Origin: Enterocloster bolteae
GTDB taxonomy: Bacteria; Bacillota_A; Clostridia; Lachnospirales; Lachnospiraceae
DNA length: 11,068 bases
Direction of reading: 5' to 3'
Assembly: GCA_021769025.1 (NCBI GenBank)
Contig: JAETTS010000051.1
Coordinates: 1 to 11,068, forward strand
Position 1 is the first letter of the stretch. Each line of letters begins with the position of its first letter. Both the position numbers and the translations under genes were made by a program. Shown here piece by piece: positions 6,240 through 11,068 of this stretch. The notes beneath the pieces are model-generated. The model did not search any database. It was given only the letters and a program-made list of their open reading frames with translations, and was not told the origin of the DNA.

Positions 6240-7337
6240 ATGAGAAAAATGTGGGTGGCAGGTGCTGCTGCATGGATTGCACTGACTATGACAACACCAG
6301 TATTTGCCGGTACCTGGATCCAGGATCCTGCAAAGCCGGCCAATGACAACGGTGTCTCCAACTGGTGGTATCGGAATGACGACGGCACCTATCCGGCAGG
6401 AACCTGGTTCTGGATTGACGGAAACAGAGATGGAATTGCAGAAAGTTACTGCTTTAACCAGAGTGGCTGGATGTATGCTGCTGCACCAGGAGTTACCTTA
6501 ACGGTTGACGGATATGAAGTCAACGAAAATGGAGCATGGATATCCGGCGGACAGGTCATGACGAAAAATGTGGGAAGATCAAGCAGTTCAAGCTCCTCTT
6601 CTTCCAGCAGTTCTTCTTCCTACACAGATAGTTCTTCTTCCAAGAAAAGTGGATGGGTAAGTGATGCTTATGGAAAGCAGTATCTTGACTCCCAGGGAGA
6701 GTACATAACCGGATGGAAGAAGATCTCCGGCAAGCAATATTACTTTGATGACGATGGTTATGCCCTGACAGGATATCAGGAGATCGATGATATCGAGTAT
6801 CTGTTCTCCGATACTGGAGCATTGATACAGCAGATCACTCCCACTACCAATCCTGTAAATCCTTCAGGAACAGGCGATAACGGCGACAGTTCAACGCCAC
6901 CTCCTCACACATCCAATACAGGCTCTACCTCTCCTTCCGGTAGCGGGCTTTCTGATGATGAGGCTTATGAGAAAATCATTGCCCTTAAGGGCAGCTATCC
7001 AGAAGGGATGTCATGGACCAATGACAACAGCCATCGCAGCGGCAACCGGATTGGTTACGGATGTGCTGGATTTGCATTCATGGTACAGGATACTGTGTTT
7101 GGCAAGAATGCCAGGAAAACCACTTCCACCACTCTCGACTGGGATGCCCTTCGGGTGGGAGACCATCTTCGGGTGAAAAACACCATCGGCGGAGAACATT
7201 CCGTTATCATTTTATCTGTTGATGGCGATTCCATTACCCTCTGCGAAGGAAATTACAACTCTTCCATCCATTGGGGAAGAACCATGACCCAGGAGGAGTT
7301 GGAAGAAGATTTTATCTACCGCGAGACCTGCTACTGA
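6240..7337 (+). CDS. secreted cell-wall-binding-repeat protein with NlpC/P60- or CHAP-like hydrolase domain
   Basis: The 365-residue product starts at the ATG at 6240, nine bases after AGGAGG (6225-6230); the upstream in-frame ATG at 6219 lacks such a site. Residues 1-23 are a signal peptide cleaved after VFA. Residues 24-105 and 137-196 carry aromatic/Gly-rich cell-wall (choline-)binding-type repeats (GTWFWIDGNRDG, ITGWKKISGKQYYFDDDG, LTGYQEIDDIEYLFSDTG). A run of 14 serines (114-127) separates the two repeat blocks, and a Pro/Ser/Thr linker (200-236) leads to the C-terminal domain (237-365). That domain has GYGCAGFAF with Cys275, GEHSVIIL with His320, and CEGNYN with Glu336 or Asn338, a layout typical of papain-fold peptidoglycan peptidases or amidases. 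The cleaved bond and exact Pfam family are uncertain. It is likely an extracellular, wall-anchored remodelling enzyme. Confidence 0.85.
   Translation: MRKMWVAGAAAWIALTMTTPVFAGTWIQDPAKPANDNGVSNWWYRNDDGTYPAGTWFWIDGNRDGIAESYCFNQSGWMYAAAPGVTLTVDGYEVNENGAWISGGQVMTKNVGRSSSSSSSSSSSSSSYTDSSSSKKSGWVSDAYGKQYLDSQGEYITGWKKISGKQYYFDDDGYALTGYQEIDDIEYLFSDTGALIQQITPTTNPVNPSGTGDNGDSSTPPPHTSNTGSTSPSGSGLSDDEAYEKIIALKGSYPEGMSWTNDNSHRSGNRIGYGCAGFAFMVQDTVFGKNARKTTSTTLDWDALRVGDHLRVKNTIGGEHSVIILSVDGDSITLCEGNYNSSIHWGRTMTQEELEEDFIYRETCY
6579..6620 (+). repeat. poly-serine tract (14 codons)
   Basis: Fourteen serine codons in a row use four to five codons of both serine families (TCA, AGC, AGT, TCC, TCT). The mix argues against simple trinucleotide slippage and for selection on a flexible linker between the two groups of wall-binding repeats. 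Confidence 0.85.
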
Positions 7338-7361
7338 TCTTTGATCTTCATAGTATTCTTG

Positions 7362-7401
7362 GAGTCAAATACCCCGCTGTAAGCAACGGGGTATTTGACT
7401 C
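7362..7401. terminator. 15-bp hairpin between convergent genes
   Basis: GAGTCAAATACCCCG (7362-7376) is perfectly complementary to 7387-7401 around a 10-base loop. It sits between the stop of the wall-binding gene (7337) and the stop of the FNT gene (7430) and probably terminates both. It lacks a good T-run on either side (TTGCGGTTTT follows on the plus strand), so efficiency is uncertain. Confidence 0.7.
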
Positions 7402-7429
7402 TTGCGGTTTTACACCATCTTTGGTTTTT

Positions 7430-8023
7430 CTACTTTTGTGATTCCAGACGATCTTTAATGCAGCTGAATGCCTTTGCCCCAATCCCGTTGCCAATGACCA
7501 TGACCAGAAGGTATCCTCCCGCTTTTATGCCGTATGCTCCGGCTAAGTGAAAATAAAACATATTGGCGATGGAGTGCTCAAATCCGGATAAGATAAAAAT
7601 CATCACAGGAGCAATGATAAAAACAATATTCTTGGATTTCTGATAATTGTCGATTGCCAGATACATCATAATACCGCAAAGTACCGATAGAAAAAACACA
7701 TTTCCTATGGAATTGTCCAGTTTTCTGCCTGCCAGTTCCAGACTGCTGATATTCATATGAGCCAATTTTGCCATGGCGGCAGCGACAAACGTGCCTGTAA
7801 AATTTCCAGCTGCCACAATCACCATATCAAGAAGATCCCTGCCTGTTTTTACAAAGCCAACTTTGCCTGTATACAGGTAGAAACCCTGAGTGACAATAGT
7901 CAGAAGTCCGAAGGAAAACAGTAGGGAGCCTACCACTTTATTCTCCACTGCCAGGTACACCATCCCTCCTATGCCGATCATAAAGCCGGCATAAACCGCT
8001 TTTACAAATACTCGTAGATTCAT
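7430..8023 (-). CDS. compact formate/nitrite transporter (FNT) family channel
   Basis: The 197-residue membrane protein belongs to the FocA/NirC family of pentameric anion channels, which pass formate, nitrite, hydrosulfide or similar small anions. The FNT signature GFEHSIANMF is at 147-156, with the pore His at 150. Six membrane segments can be drawn, at about 9-26, 31-52, 64-86, 105-124, 133-158 and 166-190; a TM2 motif TQGFYLYTGK stands where the family has its re-entrant omega-loop. The protein is clearly shorter than the usual 250-285 residues, with reduced termini and loops. The start at 8023 follows AAGGAGG with good spacing; a longer frame to 8068 adds 15 charged residues without such a site. 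It lies 60 bases after the HerA gene with no clear promoter between, so it may be cotranscribed. The transported ion is not determinable. Confidence 0.88.
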   Translation of the reverse strand: MNLRVFVKAVYAGFMIGIGGMVYLAVENKVVGSLLFSFGLLTIVTQGFYLYTGKVGFVKTGRDLLDMVIVAAGNFTGTFVAAAMAKLAHMNISSLELAGRKLDNSIGNVFFLSVLCGIMMYLAIDNYQKSKNIVFIIAPVMIFILSGFEHSIANMFYFHLAGAYGIKAGGYLLVMVIGNGIGAKAFSCIKDRLESQK

Positions 8024-8083
8024 ATACCGCCTCCTTTTGTCTTTCCAAATCTGTCGCATGGATCTCATCTTTGGGAACTTTCC

Positions 8084-9817
8084 TTATTTTCTGCCAAACA
8101 ATGTCCCTAAAATCCCGCGTCCAAGGCTGGCTCCGATGTTGCCGCCCAGCCGCTTTCCGAAGCTCCCGCCGATGCTTTTTCCGATCTCATTGCCCACCTC
8201 TCTGCCGATGGTGCTTCCTGCGGTTCTGGCTACATTGGCAGCCACACGTTTCCTGGCTTTTTCTTCCGCCTCTTTCTCCCGTGCCTCTTCCTTCGCCTTT
8301 TTCTCTGCCAGCCTGGCTTCCTCCCTGGCTTTTCTCTCTTCCTCTTTTGCCCTGGCTTTCGCCTGGCGCTCCGCCTCTTTCTCCGCCTCTTTTTCCTGTG
8401 CTCTGGCCTGGCGCTCCGCCTCTTTGGCTTCCCTGGCTTCTGCTTTTTGCCTCTCCTCTTCCTCTTTTCTCTCTTGTTCCTCCTGGGCCTGTTTTTCTCC
8501 TTTTCTCTGGAAAAACTCATAAGCAGAGTCCCGGTCAAACATCGTTCCATATTTTATGTACAGAATGTTTCTCTGAATTTCCTGCTGCCGTACATCCTCC
8601 TCAATGGCTCCCATCTGGCTCTGAGGCGGCAAGATCCGAACCTTTTCCACAACAGACGGACTGCCATCTTCCAGAAGCACAGAGACCAAAGCTTCTCCGG
8701 TTCCCAGTCTGGCCAGTTCTTCTTTCGTATCGAATTCTGGATTGATCCGAAAGGAATCTGCTGCCGCTTTGATTGCCCTCTGGTCTGCCGGAGTGTATGC
8801 CCTTAAAGCGTGCTGAATCTTGTTGCCCAGCTGTCCCAGGACTTCATCAGGAATATCCGCAGGACTCTGGGTAATAAAATAGATTCCTATGCCTTTGGAG
8901 CGAATCAGCTTCACCACCTGTTCAATCTTCTGGAGAAGAACCTTCGGCGCTCCTTTAAACAGCAGATGGGCTTCGTCAAAGAAAAATACCATTCTGGGCT
9001 TCTCACAATCACCTACCTCAGGCATGACTTCAAAAAGCTCAGACAACATCCACAACATAAACGTGGAATACATCATAGGATGATTGATCAGGCTTTGACT
9101 GTGAAGAATATTGATAACTCCCTGCCCGTTATTTCTCATGGTTACCCCATCAGAAAGCCTGGCCCCTCCGATTTGAAACCAATCCCGGATATCCAGGGCC
9201 GGCTCGCCGAAAAACTGCTGGCCGCCTTGATCCTCCAGGGCTATCAGGCTGCGCAGGATTGCATGAATACTCTGCTTTGCCATGTTCCCATACTGGCTGC
9301 TGTACGCTTTATTGTTCTCCCCCACATAGTTTAACATGGCACGCAGATCTTTGGTATCCAAAAGAAGCAACCCCTCGTCGTCTGCAATCTTAAACACAAT
9401 GGATAAGATGTCGGTCTGGGTGGCATTCAGATCCATAAGGCGGGCCAAAAGGGCAGGCCCCATCTCTGTAACCGTGGTGCGAAGGGGCAGGCCTTTGCTG
9501 CCAAAGATATCCCAGAAACAGACCGGATAACTTCTGTATGCAAACCCGGCATCCAACAGTTCCATCTCCCTGATTCTCTCCTGGATGCTGCTACTGTCAG
9601 AACCAGGACGGCACATCCCTGCCAGGTCTCCCTTTACATCTGCCAAAAATACAGGCACCCCCATATCGCTGAAGGATTCCGCCAAAACCTTAAGTGTAAC
9701 GGTCTTTCCCGTTCCTGTAGCCCCTGCGATCAGTCCATGGCGGTTGGCCATCTCTGGCAAGATTGACACTTTACAGTCTCCATTTTTTCCAATCCATAAC
9801 TTGTTGTCGTATATCAT
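8084..9817 (-). CDS. HerA-type DUF853 (YjgR-like) ATPase with long charged coiled coil
   Basis: The 577-residue product matches the YjgR/DUF853 group of HerA-FtsK superfamily ATPases, whose role is not established. Walker A is GATGTGKT (32-39), Walker B is FFFDEAH (278-284), and a sensor/arginine-finger region (ITQSPADIPD at 315-324, then HALRAYTPADQR) follows. Residues from about 440 to 525 are an almost pure Glu/Lys/Arg/Ala coiled coil. The last 45 or so residues form a Gly-repeat segment (IGREVGNEIGKSIGGSFG through RGILGTLFGRK), which resembles the usual C-terminus of the family. E. coli YjgR is about 500 residues, so the coiled coil appears expanded. The start at 9817 follows AGGAGGAAGGT; the longer frame to 9883 would cross the preceding gene's terminator. 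No NurA nuclease partner is adjacent. Confidence 0.9.
   Translation of the reverse strand: MIYDNKLWIGKNGDCKVSILPEMANRHGLIAGATGTGKTVTLKVLAESFSDMGVPVFLADVKGDLAGMCRPGSDSSSIQERIREMELLDAGFAYRSYPVCFWDIFGSKGLPLRTTVTEMGPALLARLMDLNATQTDILSIVFKIADDEGLLLLDTKDLRAMLNYVGENNKAYSSQYGNMAKQSIHAILRSLIALEDQGGQQFFGEPALDIRDWFQIGGARLSDGVTMRNNGQGVINILHSQSLINHPMMYSTFMLWMLSELFEVMPEVGDCEKPRMVFFFDEAHLLFKGAPKVLLQKIEQVVKLIRSKGIGIYFITQSPADIPDEVLGQLGNKIQHALRAYTPADQRAIKAAADSFRINPEFDTKEELARLGTGEALVSVLLEDGSPSVVEKVRILPPQSQMGAIEEDVRQQEIQRNILYIKYGTMFDRDSAYEFFQRKGEKQAQEEQERKEEEERQKAEAREAKEAERQARAQEKEAEKEAERQAKARAKEEERKAREEARLAEKKAKEEAREKEAEEKARKRVAANVARTAGSTIGREVGNEIGKSIGGSFGKRLGGNIGASLGRGILGTLFGRK
8243..8500 (-). repeat. low-complexity coding stretch (charged coiled coil)
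   Basis: This part of the HerA-like gene is built from irregular repeats of GAGGC/AAGGAGGCGGAG-type codons encoding Glu, Lys, Arg and Ala. It creates long spurious open frames rich in Ser, Pro and Leu on the opposite strand. Confidence 0.7.
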
Positions 9818-9839
9818 ACCTTCCTCCTGTGATAAGTGT

Positions 9840-9854
9840 GTACTCTCGGAGTAC
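9840..9854. promoter_or_regulatory. small palindrome in the leader of the HerA-like gene
   Basis: GTACTC-TCG-GAGTAC is a perfect 6-bp inverted repeat with a 3-base centre (7 bp with the flanking T-A). It lies between the upstream terminator and the AGGAGG site of the HerA-like gene. It overlaps a weak minus-strand promoter candidate (TTGTTT-17-TACACA), so it could be an operator or a small leader hairpin. Confidence 0.3.
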
Positions 9855-9863
9855 ATAAGAAAC

Positions 9864-9897
9864 AAAAAGCCGCGGTATCCCAATTTCCGCAGCTTTT
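9864..9897 (-). terminator. Rho-independent terminator of the DUF6465 gene
   Basis: On the minus strand AAAAGCTGCGG (9897-9887) pairs with CCGCGGCTTTT (9875-9865), one G-T pair, around an 11-base loop, followed by T residues. It starts 13 bases after the DUF6465 stop codon and separates that gene from the HerA-like gene. Confidence 0.82.
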
Positions 9898-9909
9898 CCT
9901 CTCGCTATC

Positions 9910-10392
9910 TTATAATGCAATCTTATTATTCTCAGGCACCTGACCGTTCACCACATAGTAAGCGGCATGATCATCTGCATTCACATAAAGCTCTACGGTC
10001 TGAATCTCCACGCCCTCATTCGCTGCCGCATATGCAGCCTTTGCCTTTTCTAAAATCTCAGCCACAGAGATATCCTTTCCGCCAAACTGAATCTTCACGT
10101 TCACCTGCTCTGTCGTTTTCTTTGCTACAGCTTTTCTCGCCGGGGCCTTCTTAGGCGCTTCTTCCTTCTTCTCATCAACCGGTTCTTCTGCTGCAACTGC
10201 CGCTTTCTTTCTGCCTCTCTTGGGAGCTGCCTCTGACTTCTCTTCTGTCGCTTTCACCGTTCTTTTTCTTGTTACCTTCTTGGGTTCTTCTTTCTTTTCT
10301 TCTGCCGGGGCAACTGCTGCTGCCTCTGCTACCGGCTTCTCAGATACAGCTTCCGCTATAGGTTCAACCGCCGTTTTCTTTGTACGTGGCAT
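9910..10392 (-). CDS. Lys/Ala/Glu-rich protein with C-terminal DUF6465-like domain
   Basis: The 160-residue product has two parts. Residues 1-96 are a disordered, highly charged tail rich in Lys, Ala, Glu and Pro, with basic clusters such as VTRKRTVKA, APKRGRKKAA and APARKAVAKK that resemble histone H1-like or AT-hook (RGR) DNA-binding tails. Residues 97-160 (VNVKIQFGGKDISVAEILEK through YYVVNGQVPENNKIAL) form a small alpha/beta domain that I recognise as DUF6465, known from Clostridia and of unknown function. A nucleoid-associated or nucleic-acid-binding role is an inference from the basic tail. An ATG at 10398 is also in frame, but AGGAGG (10406-10401) is only two bases from it and eight from the ATG at 10392, so I prefer 10392. 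It is transcribed alone, with its own promoter and terminator. Confidence 0.82.
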   Translation of the reverse strand: MPRTKKTAVEPIAEAVSEKPVAEAAAVAPAEEKKEEPKKVTRKRTVKATEEKSEAAPKRGRKKAAVAAEEPVDEKKEEAPKKAPARKAVAKKTTEQVNVKIQFGGKDISVAEILEKAKAAYAAANEGVEIQTVELYVNADDHAAYYVVNGQVPENNKIAL

Positions 10393-10494
10393 AATCATAT
10401 CCTCCTAAAATATGTCTCATCAAAATTATAGATCCTAAAAACCATCTGATACCATCCAGCATGTTATTCTTTTGTCAAAATTTAAGCTGAACGT

Positions 10495-10523
10495 AGTATA
10501 AAACAATTTTTCTCATTTGTCAA
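10495..10523 (-). promoter_or_regulatory. sigma-A promoter of the DUF6465 gene, overlapping the end of the radical SAM gene
   Basis: On the minus strand: perfect -35 TTGACA (10523-10518), 17-base spacer, -10 TATACT (10500-10495). The -35 hexamer lies inside the last codons (Val-Asp-Lys) of the radical SAM gene. A start near 10488 leaves a 5' leader of about 95 bases. A second TTGACA (10478-10473) and a TATAAT-like element (about 10431-10426) lie inside that leader but have poor partners. Confidence 0.78.
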
Positions 10524-11068
10524 CCTTACCGCCTGATCCTTGATACATTTTCCTTTCTCTGAAGCATTTTGCTATAGTATTCAGCACCAATTTCTTATTT
10601 TTGCTCCATTCCGGTGCAATGAGAAGGGATTTGGGCCCGTCTCCACTGATACGGTGAACCACCACAGATTCTGGCAACACTGAGATACAGTCAACCACCA
10701 GCTGGGCGTACTCGTTTAATTCCAGAATGGCAAAGGGCTCCTCTTTGTATTCCTGCGCCAGCGCCGTTCCCTCCAGTATATGAAGAAGCTGCAGTTTTAT
10801 CCCATCTACAGGCAAGCCTCCCAGATACCGAACCGTATCGATCATCTGCTCTTTCGACTCTCCTGGCAGCCCTAAGATCACATGTACAATCACTGTAATT
10901 CCCGCCTGCTTCAGCCTATTGTATGCCTCTTCAAACACAGGCAGAGAATATCCTCTGTGAATCCTTTGTGCCGTATCTTCGTGAATGGTCTGAAGCCCTA
11001 ACTCCACCCAAACGGGTTTCTCCTGATTCAGATGCCTTAAAAGATCTACCGTCTCCTGAGGCAAGCAG
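10513..11068 (-). CDS. TIGR01212-type radical SAM protein (YtqA/YhcC-like), 5' end outside window
   Basis: Only the C-terminal 184 or so residues are present; the frame stays open through the window edge (Cys-Leu-Pro before QETVDLL), so the apparent TTG start near 11064 is internal. The segment VWVELGLQTIHEDTAQRIHR, then GITVIVHVILGLPGE, GIKLQLLHILEGTALAQEY and VVHRISGDGPKSLLIAPEWS closely follow the YtqA/YhcC family pattern. The family is about 310 residues long, so roughly 125 N-terminal residues carrying the Fe-S-binding cysteine motif lie outside. The substrate of this family is not known. The final codons overlap the promoter of the next gene, and no separate terminator is visible between them. 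Confidence 0.9.
   Translation of the reverse strand, partial: CLPQETVDLLRHLNQEKPVWVELGLQTIHEDTAQRIHRGYSLPVFEEAYNRLKQAGITVIVHVILGLPGESKEQMIDTVRYLGGLPVDGIKLQLLHILEGTALAQEYKEEPFAILELNEYAQLVVDCISVLPESVVVHRISGDGPKSLLIAPEWSKNKKLVLNTIAKCFRERKMYQGSGGKVDK

Noticed and set aside
8037..8745. Long plus-strand open frames rich in Ser, Pro, Leu and Phe opposite the HerA-like gene
   Set aside because: They mirror the charged coiled-coil codons of the minus-strand gene, have no ribosome binding site and no family resemblance.
9585..10154. 189-codon plus-strand frame across the HerA-like start, the terminator and the DUF6465 gene
   Set aside because: It crosses a clear minus-strand terminator and two start regions, and its composition is that of an antisense shadow.

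Overview
The window looks like chromosomal DNA from a low-to-mid GC Firmicute of the class Clostridia, most likely Lachnospiraceae or a close relative. The reasons are strong AGGAGG ribosome binding sites, sigma-A promoters of the TTGACA-17-TATACT type, tRNAs without an encoded CCA, an ispF-cysS-mrnC-rlmB cluster like that of Bacillus and Clostridia, and family types common in gut Clostridia (DUF4397 repeat protein, DUF6465 lysine-rich protein, cell-wall-binding-repeat proteins). Most genes are housekeeping. I see no prophage, transposase, CRISPR array or complete defence system.

Layout. Positions 1-62 hold the 5' part of a tRNA-Thr gene (minus strand) with its promoter at 102-130. A plus-strand gene (222-1271) encodes a protein with four 24-residue repeats and a DUF4397-like beta region; a possible sporulation (sigma-K-like) promoter lies just upstream. 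A perfect hairpin at 1291-1319 separates it from a minus-strand block that reads dagK-like lipid kinase (5680-4757), ispF (4646-4083), cysS (4006-2597), mrnC (2612-2103) and rlmB (2110-1367). The last three overlap and are surely translated from one message; they supply charged tRNA-Cys, 23S rRNA maturation and 23S rRNA methylation, while ispF serves isoprenoid synthesis. The lipid kinase has its own strong promoter (5709-5737), back to back with the promoter (5790-5818) of a tRNA-Val/tRNA-Met pair that ends in a clear terminator (6014-6037).

Downstream of the tRNAs lies a 233-base stretch with a tandem 10-bp repeat and a short orphan reading frame, possibly the scar of an integrated element. 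Next is a secreted cell-wall-binding protein with a probable papain-fold peptidoglycan-hydrolase domain (6240-7337, plus). It converges through a 15-bp hairpin on a compact formate/nitrite transporter (8023-7430, minus), which lies 60 bases downstream of a HerA-type (DUF853/YjgR) ATPase (9817-8084, minus). Further upstream on the minus strand are a lysine/alanine-rich DUF6465 protein (10392-9910), with its own terminator and promoter, and the C-terminal part of a TIGR01212 (YtqA/YhcC) radical SAM protein that runs out of the window.

The most unusual items are the 24-residue-repeat/DUF4397 protein with its sigma-K-like upstream element, a five-cysteine tail on IspF, the very short FNT transporter, and the possible att scar beside tRNA-Met. 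None amounts to a demonstrable new system. Several starts were moved from the longest open frame to the ATG best placed after a Shine-Dalgarno sequence (6240, 8023, 9817, 10392).
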